From contig JALLBK010000150.1 in NCBI GenBank assembly GCA_036940085.1, forward strand, positions 1-49,977: 49,977 bases of DNA, given 5' to 3'. This document shows, piece after piece, positions 20,064 through 31,170 of this stretch. The notes beneath the pieces were generated by a model. The model did not search any database. It had not been told where the DNA came from and was given only the letters and a program-made list of their open reading frames with translations. Numbering within the stretch: the first letter of the stretch is position 1; the number at the start of each line of letters is the position of its first letter. A program made the position numbers and the translations under genes. Source of the DNA: Discostella pseudostelligera. Lineage: Eukaryota; Bacillariophyta; Thalassiosirophyceae; Thalassiosirales; Thalassiosiraceae.

Positions 20064-21728
20064 TCACCCAATCTCCTCGACATTGCCTGATATTGAACTT
20101 CGATACATGGCATCTATCACCTGCACTGTTCTCAAACCGATCAACGAATCATTCACCACTGCATTTTGCACATGTATACCCCGAGCATACTGCATTGAAG
20201 AAGCATGGCATGCATCTAAAAACGATTTCATGCTCCCGGGTCCATTCCCCTCCTGCTTTCCATCTTCAAAGTAAAATCCATCTTTCAATTCCGAAGCCAC
20301 GTCATCTCCCAAAAGATCAGACCAATCTTGACCACGAGCGCACGGGAACAATGATTGCCCATCTTCTTTCTTTCCAAGATCAGTTTTCCGCAGTTCCAAT
20401 CTCCCAGATTCAGGAATTCGATCATCGCCACCATACAGGAGACATCCCTCCTCTCCAAACAGTTCAATTTTGATATGTTTCCCGACAGGTGGATCAGCAT
20501 ACTGACTTCCAGGCAGTAACGCTGTACCAGACAGTGCAAACGTTATACCATCGTGACAAGTAATGACGGCAGCAAAGGAGAGGTCCGCTCCTGTATTGGT
20601 AGCATGGGACATGTTGCAAAACACCTTTGTGGGAATGGCAATGTCTATGTGTTCATCTTTCTTGTTCTCGCCAGCACCCAGCACAGCATAAATCCAAGCC
20701 AAGACATGAGCAATTTGACCGTAGGCATAACCATTTCCAATCATTGGACGTTGTTGATTCTCGTCGTCGTCAGGTGATGAAGCAGTTTGCCAAGGTGTTG
20801 TTGATACCCATGCATGATTGGAGGGGTCATTGAATAACCACATGAGCGGCTAGAAGATGCATGATACAAGTGAGCATGTGGAAATGGAAGAAATGTTTTC
20901 GAGCACACAACGAATGCTTCGTATTCTTACACCATTCATGGACGCCGAAATATGCCGTATCTTGCCAATCCCATTCAATGCAATGATGTGCCGAGCGATT
21001 TGAGTCTGTGGTCTGTAGCTTGCGGTGTGATTAATAATGAATGCACCTGGTCAAAATTACGAGCACCAAACGTCAAAATACACATGAGAATGGTGCAAGT
21101 AATGTTCAGCTCTATATATTGCAAAGTGTATGCTCACCTTCCGTATAATGAAGATTACTCATCGCCCACAATTTCCTTGCCTCGATTACATCTGTTGTCA
21201 TTGGCTTCTCCATCAGTATATTTATCACTCTATGCGCTGTATTCTCTCCTCCCTCCGCGTGTCGTTGTCTCCGAGAAATGCCTTCCTGCAACAATGGCAT
21301 GCCCACCTGATAATGAGATGCATGTGATGTAGCGATAATTGCACCATCCAAGATAGGGCCCACTGCTTCATCTGCCAACATTTCTGAAACAGAATGGTAC
21401 CACGGACAATTATATTTTGTTGCGAGCTGTGAAAGTGAAAGGAGGGGGGAGGAAACCAATGTCGATGTAGGATTTGGGGTGGAATTCACCAATGCCGCAA
21501 TTTTGATGTGAGGTGAATGAGCAGCAAGATGTGGAAGGTGCCATCCTATGAGTGAGCATGATATAAGGAGTATCATGACGTGAGATTTCAGTATTGGAAG
21601 AATAAATTGTGGAAGTGAAATAATAATAATTACCAGGTCTCACCTTGAGCCCACCATCCACAACCGATCAACGCAATTCGCACAACATTCTCCTCCTCGA
21701 CTTCGTTATGATCCGAATCTTCGTTCAT
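20064..21728 (-). CDS. Gfo/Idh/MocA-family NAD(P)-dependent oxidoreductase (4 exons, 5' end uncertain)
   Basis: Exons from the 5' side: up to 21644, about 21551-21138, 21046-20931, and 20849-20064. Introns are GT-AG (GTGAGA, GTGAGC with CAG, GTAAGA with CTAG). The product starts the Rossmann fold with VVRIALIGCGWWAQGWHLPH, continues with DGAIIATSHASHYQVGMPLL, ILMEKPMTTDVIEARKLW (the EKP motif) and INHTASYRPQTQIARHIIA, and ends in a C-terminal substrate domain. The substrate is unknown; relatives act on sugars, inositol or biliverdin. An insert of about 18 residues (around SRRQRHAEGGENTAH) lies just before the EKP strand. The Rossmann frame lacks an ATG: the ATG at 21727-21729 is out of frame by one base because of an AAA run. 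Confidence 0.75.
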
Positions 21729-21729
21729 C

Positions 21730-22542
21730 GATCGATCATTGGCATTGGATGAGTAAACCAAAAAGCAATGAAAAATTCGACCGATCGCTCAGAAATTTGT
21801 CTGCCTCTATCGGTATGTCAGACGATGAAATCAGTGGCGACGTTCGATATGGTGATGGACGGCTACGCAGCGAGCAGCGAAGACAAAACCCGCCAGCGGA
21901 GGAACGTGCAAACGGAAGCGGAAGAGTTATGGTCGATGGCGGGGGTGGCGTGGTAGATCAATGGGCTGAGATCTAACGATGACCCGAGATCTTGCTACGG
22001 CTACAGAGTGGTCTCATCATGGTGCAGGGTGCAGGTAGGTAGGAACACATGCAGCCCGGCGGTGAAAGATATTCATATTATGGGCGGGCGGGGGGGAGTG
22101 TCAAAGTAAAATGGGGGCTTCCCCCCTCATCCCGCTGGGGAGACATACAGCGATGCACATGAAAAACAGCGAATTCTGTACTGATTCCTATTTACTCTTG
22201 AGTGAGATTCGACATCAACTTGAGAATCCTTCGGCGATGATTTCTCAAAAATAATTACGATGGAATCAATATTAAATGAGTATTAAGAGTTCCAATGTAC
22301 TTGTTGGAGACAAGTGAAGAAGGCGAAACGGCAAATGAGAATTCGAATTTCATGCCACGTAGACTTGCCTCCACAAAAGAAATAATGAATGCTTGATTAC
22401 TTATTTCTTCTCCTATCGAGAAGAACCTTCAACAAATTAATTGATCGATCTACCGTAGGCGAGGGCAAGGAGAGGCAATCAGTCCCAGCAAAAGCTTCAT
22501 TCAGAGAGCAAACAACAAAGGAGACTATTGAATTCATTCACC
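21730..22542. promoter_or_regulatory. Divergent intergenic region with G-rich tract
   Basis: 813 bp with no supported gene. The short open frames have no start context or similarity. It holds a G-tract at 22083-22097 capable of quadruplex formation and, just after it, an imperfect inverted GGGGG...CCCCC pair. Confidence 0.4.
22083..22097 (+). other. Potential G-quadruplex tract
   Basis: GGGCGGGCGGGGGGG provides at least four G3 runs separated by single bases. It lies about 450 bp upstream of the 22543 gene. Confidence 0.4.
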
Positions 22543-24726
22543 ATGGTGCTTGAGGTCACCGATATCAGCAGCGGCGGAGAAATCGCCACCGCCTCTCCCA
22601 AGCAGGGCCATGATGTTGTTGTCACCGAAACGTCGACCGCAGCGGCAACGAACACCTCTCCGGTGATCGAGTCTCGTGATGCCCCCTCGGTGACATCTTC
22701 CTCCAGTTCCATGCGCATGTATGCCGACGAATTGACGGACCCCGAACGCCAGAATACTGAGGAACTCCTAGGATTCTCGCCAACGAATGAGCATCGCGAT
22801 CAACCTGTTTGTGGTGCATATTTCAACAGTACTCCCACCACCAGCGTAGATGTGAAACGAGTATCGTCTATCGTTGTACCAGTTGCCGATGAACGTCAAG
22901 CAGATAGCGCAGCTAATGAGGCGGTAGCGATCGTGGCTGATGTTGCTGAGATGCTGGAAGAGACAAAAAACGATGTTTCGATTGAGAAAAAGCCGGTTGG
23001 GGATGAGACGATTGAGAATGAGGTAGTACTGGAGGAGAAAGAAGAGATCATCACGACGGACTTGGTGGAGGAGAAGCTCGTAGAAGACGAGACGACAAAG
23101 GAGATGGAGGGAGAGGTCACGGAAGCACCTGATGGTGAGGATGCCCAAGATGCGGAGACAGTAGTCACTGAACCAACTCCCGAGCCGGTATTTCTAGAGT
23201 CTAAACCTGATTCCATCGAGGCATCATTTTCAAAGTGCGACCAACTTGATGAGGTCGAACAAATTGAGGCCGAACCAGAAACTGTAGAGGTTGTGACATC
23301 ATTGGCAACCAGCAACGGGGAAAAGAAAAAGAGAGTATCCTTTCTTTTATCAAAGGCGGGATCGAAGGCTTCATTGGTCGCTTCACTCGCAAGTTCCCGT
23401 GCAAAGAGTGTCACCAATACCTTGTCAAGTCTCTCAAAGCCATCTGTGCCCAAGGCATCGTTGCGCAAGATGGCGAAGTTGCCCAAGATGGAGAAGGTGC
23501 CGTCAGTGAAAAAGTTGTCCAGTTCTGTTGTGGCAGAGAGTCGTAGGCGTCTATCCAGTCTACCCAAACCTCAGCGTTCCTTGCCCTTCTCACCAAAGAA
23601 ACTGAGCAAGCCTAGTTTTGGGAAGAAATCGAAGAAGACGGAACAAGTATCTCCTCAAGAGGACGAAGATCTGGAAAGTGCCACGCCTAAGGATGAACTC
23701 TCGACTTCAACTTCGATTGTCACTGAGAACCAAACCGTATGCCTGGTAAGATATTTTTACTCTTTTTTGCAGTCTGCTGAATAACAACTATCTCATATTT
23801 CTCGCATATCGTAGCCAAACAAATTTGAATTACAGGAACAAGTCAAAGGTGAATCTGAGTCGAAAGTTGCCGAAGTTGACACCCCTGCGGTCGCAGAGGC
23901 TCACGTTACTGTGTCGGAGGCACCCATTTCTATCGCAGAGGAACCTTCCCATCGAAGCTACTTCGATGATTTGCTGGATAAGATTGATTTACTATGCGCC
24001 CCCGTGTGCAAGAAGGACTTCACTAACGAGACTTTGTGTGCACCGGCGTCAACGTTTGAATGCGCGGGAGAAAATTCTCAGTTGATGATAAACACCATCA
24101 CCACTGAACCATCCATTCAAGATGCGCCCCTATCCGTCTGCTCCGTCGCTACTGAACAGGATTTCGGTGAAGAAAAGCAATCAGTTCAAGAGACGGAACC
24201 AGGCAAGCTTGATGTGGCCGCCATGATGGCAAAGAAGGCATTGGATAAGGGTACCGACACTGCTGAGGGCAAGTCTAAGTTTAGTTTCCGTCGATCGAAT
24301 CTTAAGAAGGAGAAGTCCATGAAATCTTCCCTCAAGATATTTTCACCGAGTGGATCATCAGTCAAAAAGGCAAGCGAGATGAAGAAGGTGGCTGGACAAT
24401 CACTTCGTCGGCTCACCAGCAAAAACGCTGGCGAAGCGCCAAACAAGGAAGTGGAGGAGGACTTCAAAGTCACAGCAAATTCTCAATCTTTAGATGAGGT
24501 CCTAGCAACTCCGCTAACTCAATCTTATCTCGATGCACAGACTGATGCTGCTGTGCTGGATCTGACTACTCCAAAAAAAGATAATACATCTGAGCCTGCC
24601 GCAGCGAAATCGACTGATGCCGAAGCGCTCCTCGGTTTGAGTCAAAGTAAAGGGGACGAAACCTCCGCGCCTGCGGTCCACGGCGACGCAGAAGCTCTTC
24701 TTGGGAAAAGTCGAAGCAATCTCTAA
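22543..24726 (+). CDS. Lys/Ser/Glu-rich low-complexity protein, unknown function (2 exons)
   Basis: The start is ATG 22543 (MVLEVTDISSGGE). Exon 1 ends at 23745 (donor GTAAGA); exon 2 begins at 23836 (TTACAG), or at 23815 (CGTAG) adding seven residues in frame. The protein has about 697 residues. Residues 110-250 are highly acidic (VLEEKEEIITTDLVEEKLVE). Residues about 260-370 are basic and Ser-rich with spaced lysines (KKRVSFLLSKAGSKAS, KLPKMEKVPSVKKLSSS). A second basic block follows (KSKFSFRRSNLKKEKSMKS). Near the C-terminus DAEALLGLSQSK and DAEALLGKSRSN are a short repeat. Between them FDDLLDKIDLLCAPVCKKD is the only globular-looking part. No signal peptide is seen, so it is not a secreted silaffin despite the Lys/Ser content. 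Phosphorylation-rich scaffolding is possible. Confidence 0.7.
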
Positions 24727-25002
24727 AGAACTCCTCGTAGGAGCATTTCTGGGTTCATTCAAAGAATACCTTGTCGTTGTTGTTTGTTTTTTGTGTAGAT
24801 GTTCCGAACAATATCAATTTATCATATCTTAAAAGGAATAAAGAGTTATTTTCAATGGAACACAGTAATTATTTGCTTATACAAGAAAAGTTTATCATGA
24901 ACTTTTTACGCACATCGATCCACTCACTAGAACGACTTCATCATTATGTGGGGCGGTAATGTACAATATGGAAAGAAGAGAAAGCGCAATCCACAAGTTT
25001 CT

Positions 25003-26304
25003 CTACGACGATCGACCTCGCAATGCTTCTTCTAACTCTCGAATTGCTTGATCAAAATAATCCAACTCATTCGACTCATCACCCTTCACTCCTTCATTCA
25101 CAACTCTCTCTGATGAAGAAGCCGTTCCATAAAACCGTTTCAAACGTTGGCTCATCCTCCGATCAAGGTATTGATCTGCCTTCTTATCCAGCATGGACAC
25201 TGCCAACGTCTTCTTCTGTTTATCAAGATCGATAATACGCACTTTCACCGAGTCTCCCTCATTGAGATGCTGTCGTACATTTTCGATTGCACCACCCGTG
25301 ATTCTACTAATGTGCAACAACGCATTAACTTTGGTACCGACATCCACAAAGACACCGTAGGGTACGACAGAATCGACTCGTCCTTCCAAGGTGTCACCCA
25401 CTTTCAGAGTATCCAAGTCAACTCGTTTCGGACGAGGTTTGCGCAAGCTGATTCCTACAGCACTCTTTTTGAGATCGAGACTAACGACACGTGCATCCTC
25501 GATGCGATCTCCCACTTTGATTACATCATGTATGTTTGATACAATCGTGTCTTGTATTTGAGAGATGTGAAGCAGTGCAGTTCCAGGCCGACTGCCTAGT
25601 GTTGCGTAACCAATATTGACAAATGCTCCAAAGTCGCATACATCCACGACAACACCGGATAATGTAGATCCAATACTTTGTATCCCCATATCAGAATTGT
25701 ACGAGAGAGTCAGAGTACTTGTACTAAATGGAAAAGGCGACACAACATCATCCGAATGCGAGTTGCTTACCGTAAATCTTTCAGTGCCTTGAACGATTTG
25801 TTCTTCGCACCCCCCTTTCTATTTCTATCTGGTACATTTTTCACTATGATATTTGTCTTGACATTTCTACTTGATATTGTTTCATTGTTCTCTGAAGATG
25901 GCGGCGACTTGGGTGTTTTTGTATCATTTGCCAAGTGAAAGGTAGGAGTAGTTGATTTTGTCACTGGTGGTGTAATTGCAGTGGACGATTGAAGTTGTTG
26001 TTGTTTACCGTTCGTTCCTGCTCCTATCACCCTCGCGGAAGGTCTACGACGAGGATTTGGTGGAGAAAATGCTGGAGATGAAGATGTTATTTGCAATTGA
26101 AGATCGTACACATGGACATTGCACATGGACAATCATAATACTAACATGACAGAAACAACGACAGTCAGAATAATTTGTCGTCAAGATCATTCTATTTCAG
26201 CCCCCAAAGCAAGAATACTCACCATCAACTTCATGCTGTGATAAAGCAATGACCAATGCAGCGGTAGCAAAGATTGCAGAACATCTGGATGTGAAGAGTA
26301 TCAT
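25003..26304 (-). CDS. Plastid-targeted protein with two S1 RNA-binding domains (3 exons)
   Basis: Exons: 26304-26223, 26071-25771 and 25675-25003 (351 residues). Exon 1 encodes a signal peptide (MILFTSRCSAIFATAALVIA). Exon 2 starts inside the Ala codon of VDA-FSPPNPRRRP, the plastid Ala-Phe junction, followed by a basic Ser/Pro-rich transit region. Exon 3 encodes S1 domain 1 (IGSTLSGVVVDVCDFGAFVN to VGISLRKPRP) and S1 domain 2 (VGDTLEGRVDSVVPYGVFVD to KKTLAVSMLD). An acidic tail follows. Two S1 domains suggest a plastid bS1 relative that brings mRNA to the ribosome, or a plastid RNA-processing factor. An alternative acceptor at 25724 would make a 47-nt intron and add 16 residues; the 95-nt intron fits the S1 boundary better. 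Confidence 0.85.
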
Positions 26305-26933
26305 ATTTAATATTTGATATCGTGGCAATATCACAGAGATCAATGTCAAATGGAGTGATCGATTGTTTGTTTGAATGCCAGAGACCAATGTCGTCGACAA
26401 GAATACCGATGGGGATGTTGGAGGACGATCTACGCAGTGAGATGAAATGGAAGATAGAAAATCGATATGCCGATAATAAGTATCGAATGTTCCTGCGTTA
26501 TTCTTTTGTAGAATTGTGGTGTCATACTTTCATGAGGGTCGAGCCGAGCGAGAGTGTGAAGCGTTGCAGGCGCCATCCAGCATCGATCAAAACGTGCTAG
26601 CTCTATGGTACGGCAGCCGCTGGATGGCGGCGACTTCTCTTCATTGTTCTCTTGTTCTTCTGCTGACATCATCACACCGCGTGGTGTGTGGTGGTGACTC
26701 ACAATGATGAGAGATGAATGAGACAAGCACGTGTCAGCGCCGCGTCAGCTGTCGGTCTCCTTCGACGGACAGACGAGACATGTGGCGCGCCATTTTAGAA
26801 ATAATGGCGGGAATAAGGGAATCTTGTTGGTACTGAATTCCTACATGGACGAAATGGCGGGAAATGGATTCAACCTCAACCTCAACAATCAAAGCAACAA
26901 GCAAAAGCAATCCAAAAAATAAATCCTCCAACC
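26305..26933. promoter_or_regulatory. Divergent promoter with two E2F-like sites
   Basis: ATGGCGGGAA at 26804-26813 and 26854-26863 lie 70-130 bp before the FAH-SDR start codon. Nothing coding is supported. Confidence 0.45.
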
Positions 26934-29140
26934 ATGGTGAAGCTCGCCCGTATCCAAACCTCCTCCTCAGCCAATGCCGGCGGCCAACAATCCTCAGTGC
27001 CGACGCTCCTTACGGCCCAAATCACCTCCCTCTCCTTTCAATCACCCGAAATCCAAACTTACTTGTCCAACAATGACATTGCTCCGACCGCATACCATTA
27101 CATCAACTTATCCTCCATTGCCACCACCGCCTCCACCTTTTTATCAATGGGCGAAACGGCCATCCAAAAAGCCAAAACGTTGATTGAGCAAGCCGCCTCT
27201 GTCGATGCTACAGTGACCTCTCCATTCACTACAAACAATGTCATCTTTTCCAATAAAGTAAGCCGTCTCCTCTCTCCCCTCGACGGTCCAACTGAAGTGG
27301 GCAAATTGATATGCATTGGTATGAATTACGTGGATCATTGTACTGAACAGAATACTCCCGTGCCTACGGCGCCTGTGGTATTTTCAAAGTTTGGCAGTTG
27401 CATAATTGGACCGGGGGATGGTATACCACGATATGGCCCACCACAAGAAGAAAGTGTTCCAAGTCATGGTGCAATCAATGCCAACTTAGACACTCACCCC
27501 ACTGTCACGTCCAAACTAGATTACGAAGTTGAGCTCGGAATAGTCATTGGATCGACAGTACCACGATTTACATCTTCAGAAGATGCACACAAGCATATTG
27601 GCGGATATACTGTAATTCACGATGTCTCGGCACGGGATTTGCAATTTGAGGCCAATGGAGGCCAATGGCTACTGGGAAAATGTGGCGATGGGTATGCTCC
27701 TTTGGGTCCAGTCATTGCTACATTGGATGAATTTTGTAAGGAGGATGGGAAAGAGGATCCATTTGCTGGAGTGGGAGATTTGCATATTGAATGTCGACTT
27801 GTTACCCAAACGAAGAAGGAGGGCAAGGATGCTTCTGGAGTACAAGTATTGCAATCCTCATCAACATCCAATATGATATTTTCTCCACCTGCGATTGTAT
27901 CCTACCTATCCAAATTCATGACTTTGTATCCCGGTGACACCATCGCCACGGGCACTCCCCCCGGTGTGGGATGTTTTCGTAAACCAGAACCACTTTGGTT
28001 AAAGAATGGGGATGTAGTGGAGTGTGAAATTGAAGGAATTGGAGTATTGAGCAATGTGGTAGTGGAGGAGCAGGAGCATAGCCTTGGTGAGAAGCCTGAG
28101 AGTCAGACGGCAGGAGATAATTCTTCGACTGTGGAAGCAAAGAAGTCAGACGATGCAGCAGCTCCATCCATCGCAAAGGGACCTCCATCGCAATTGAATG
28201 TCTCCAATGATACCGTCAGCAACGTCGGTCCACAGAAACAACGGCTCAAGAACACAGTCTGCATAATAACAGGGGGTGCCCGTGGATTGGGATATGGGAT
28301 TGCACTTCGTCTTGCTCAGGAGGGTGCAAGTATCGTTGCATTACTGGATATGAAGAAGGAGGAGCTTGATGAGGCGGCCTCGCAATTGGAAACTGAGTTG
28401 CGCATGACTCTGGATGGTGCTCCATCATCGAAACGCACATTTTATGGCCTCGTTTGTGATGTAACCAACCTGGAGCAAGTTACAGAGACATTTCATCATG
28501 TCGCTACCACCCTATCCCCCACGAAACGGATTGACATTCTCGTTCAGGCAGCAGGAGTTACCGGCACCACCAACATTCTAACTCATGATCCTATCCAGCC
28601 GGCGAATTTTGACTTTGTCATGGATATCAACATCAAGGGGATCTTTCATGGATGTCATGCCGTATTGCCCTACATGCTCAAACAAAACTATGGACGGATT
28701 ATTAATATTGCCTCAATTGCTGGTAAGGAGGGCAATGCTGGAATGCTCGCCTACTCGACTTCCAAGGCAGCAGTGATTGGACTTACGAAAACGGTAGGAA
28801 AGGAGTATGCATTGGATGGAATTACTTGCAATGCCATTGCCCCCGCAGTGGTTTGGACGAAGATGGTGGAGATGTTGCCAGCGGCGCAAGTGACGTATAT
28901 GACAGATAAAATTCCAATGTAAGTTTCCGAAGTGTGCACCGATGGAACTTGAATGGATGCCTCATTGAGTCTCTCATGATATCGTTTTGCTCTTTTCACA
29001 CTCGACCAACCGACATTGTCAGGAAACGGTGTGGGAGGGTTGAAGAAATCGCTGCTCTGGTGGCGTTTGCGGCCAGCGAAGAGGCGGGATTTACTTCTGG
29101 CTTCTGTTGGGATGCCACCGGAGGACGGGCTACCTATTGA
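26934..29140 (+). CDS. Bifunctional FAH-family hydrolase / SDR dehydrogenase fusion (2 exons)
   Basis: Exons 26934-28918 and 29023-29140 (GTAAGT...TGTCAG) give 700 residues. Residues about 110-385 are a fumarylacetoacetate-hydrolase domain: LICIGMNYVDHC, DYEVELGIVIG (metal-binding acids), HDVSARDLQ, GTPPGVGCF. Residues about 440-700 are a classical short-chain dehydrogenase: TGGARGLGYG for NAD, the catalytic Ser in NIASIAGKEGN and YSTSK. It ends WDATGGRATY, the tail typical of a bacterial SDR clade that oxidises 2-keto-3-deoxy-sugar acids. In bacterial non-phosphorylating L-fucose/L-rhamnose degradation an SDR of this kind and an FAH-family hydrolase act in consecutive steps yielding pyruvate and lactate. 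A single polypeptide with both domains could therefore channel 2-keto-3-deoxy-L-fuconate or rhamnonate. The substrate is inference. No targeting signal is seen. Confidence 0.85.
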
Positions 29141-29341
29141 ATTGTTTAAATATTCATTATATGGTACTCCGTTTATTTGGGGATGAATTGCCCCGAAATT
29201 GATGTAAAAGAATCGAACGTACGTTACAAATAGTTCAAGTAATTAGTGTCTCTGACTGTAGTTCAACTTTTTGCCTGTTATCCCCTAAGCCGTTCGCCTT
29301 GACATAGCTCCACATTAGAAGTAGTCAACCAATTGCCATTA

Positions 29342-30601
29342 TCAGATCAAACCTGCTTCTTTCAATGCATTTTCTACAACACCATGAAAATCAGGCGATA
29401 GCTCATCCAAAGGTGGACGCAAGTATGCGGTGTCAATTTTTCCAATCCGTTGGACTGCCCACTTAATTGGGATTGGATTCGCCTCACAAAACTCGTCTTT
29501 GTGTAACCTTCTTAGTGGTGAGTTAATTCGTTCCACCTTGTCTGTGTCTTTCTTCAACGCCGCCATCATTAAATTGTGCATCATAGATGGAGCAACATTG
29601 GCAGTTACCGAAATACACCCATCGCCACCTCTCAGTACAAATTCGTCAGTTGTCCCATCGTCACCACTCAAGAGAAGAAGCGAATCAATCGGCACGCCAT
29701 TTGCCTCACATGCCTCGTGAATTTTAGCAACCCGAGATACATCTCCCGTTGCCTCCTTCACGGCTACAATATTTGGATGACCCGCTACCTTCCCTATACT
29801 TTCGGGGAGGAAGTCCACACCGGTGCGCCCAGGAACATTGTAAATACAAACTGGTAGGCCAAGATCTGCCATTGTTTCGAAGTGACGGATAAGTCCACGT
29901 TGGGGAGGTTTGACATAGTAGGGAGTAACCACGAGGGAGGCATCACAGCCACAATCGATTGCCTGAAGCGTCTGTTCTTTTACATGCTCTGGATCAATTG
30001 TCCCTGTGCCAACAAGAATTGGAATTTTCCCCTTTACTTCCTCCACAGCAACGTCTAATACCATTTTACGTTCCTTCATCGTCAATACCGATGCTTCTCC
30101 GGTAGTTCCTAGAATACAGAGACCATCAGTTCCACTCTCAAGGTGAAATTGAAGAAGTGATCGTAGTGAGGGAATGTCGATGGCTCCAGTATTTGTCATG
30201 GGTGTGACCAATGCAACATAGCTACCCTGCCTCATTGGAATCTACCTCACATCAAATATAAAAATACCCCATCAATTTGAGATGAATGCAACACTGGCAA
30301 ATCATAATAAGAGTGAAGTGTGGCAACTCACCCGCTCGTTTGAATTGTTGCCGACGGCGGATAGTTGGCTAGGGGACAAAGCCACAGCGAGTTGACTGGT
30401 TGACGAAATATTTCTAACACCCGAATTCCGATTATTTATTGAGATAAATGCTACGTTTGCAGAGACGTGAAGTCGATTTGAGAAAATAAGTTGCAAACGA
30501 GAACGATACCACCATGGAGGGTTCAGTAACAAAGATACACCACACTTACCATTGACCGATGTCAAGGCAAGGGCCGCGTAGGCTACGCAGATGAACCTCA
30601 T
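29342..30601 (-). CDS. dapA: 4-Hydroxy-tetrahydrodipicolinate synthase (DHDPS), plastid precursor, 3 exons
   Basis: Condenses pyruvate with aspartate semialdehyde in the lysine pathway. Exons: 30601-30550, 30450-30332 and 30241-29342 (356 residues). Introns are GTAAGT...CGTAG and GTGAGT...GGTAG. Exon 1 is a signal peptide (MRFICVAYAALALTSVN). Exon 2 begins within the Ala codon of VNA-FISINNRN, the plastid Ala-Phe junction, and supplies a Ser/Asn-rich transit region. Exon 3 is the full enzyme: LGTTGEASVLT, TPYYVKPPQ, YNVPGRTGVD (catalytic Tyr) and VAVKEATGD (Schiff-base Lys), then LLSGDD. If the first intron were retained the Ala-Phe junction would be lost, which supports this model. Its 3' end is 201 bp from that of the FAH-SDR gene. 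Confidence 0.9.
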
Positions 30602-31170
30602 TTTTTGTAAATAAAGACAAATATTCTAGAAGCCTATATCATTCGCTGTTGCACCAGAGCAGGGGGCACTGAAACGATGAAACAAGGTGCTAGTACGATA
30701 CTACTTGATATCAGTGATGGTGATCCGAATCCAAACCGCGCTCGCCATGGCCATGGCGATGGTGAAGCAAGCAAAAAATCAGCGGTGGATGGTGGGCGGC
30801 GAGCAGCTGCCAGCACCGCGGACAGACCACCACTGGTCGCTCATCCATCCCACCAAAAATATCTCCACAGCCTTCCCGCCAAAAGCTTTTCTCAATCTCC
30901 TTCCCATCTATCAGCGCGGACCGAGCACTACGAAAGACTACGAACCGACCAACACCCGAGGCAACGTGAGGCAACGTTCAGATATGTCATGGTCTACGGT
31001 CTCCGTCTTCACTCCTTCATCTCATGCATTAAAATATCGTAGAGTGATTGCACTTATTCAGTACTAGTTGATTCGATGCTACAATATCAAACTGCAGTAC
31101 ATAGCTGACAACAACATAGAGTGCTTAATCTTCATTCGAATTTATATTCAACAATAACAAATACTTGCAG
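30602..31170. promoter_or_regulatory. Intergenic region upstream of DHDPS with an E2F-like site
   Basis: 569 bp between two genes on the minus strand: the DHDPS promoter and the 3' flank of the next gene. TTCCCGCCAAAA is at 30873-30884. Two overlapping plus-strand frames of about 120 codons have no conservation signs and are not called. Confidence 0.4.

Noticed and set aside
22543..24726. Silaffin-like cell-wall protein
   Set aside because: Lys/Ser-rich clusters recall silaffins, but there is no signal peptide.
25724..25770. 47-nt intron in the S1 gene
   Set aside because: Possible, but the 95-nt alternative is a more usual size and starts the S1 domain cleanly.
30677..31067. Two plus-strand frames of about 120 codons upstream of DHDPS
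   Set aside because: They overlap each other and an E2F-like site and show no conserved features.
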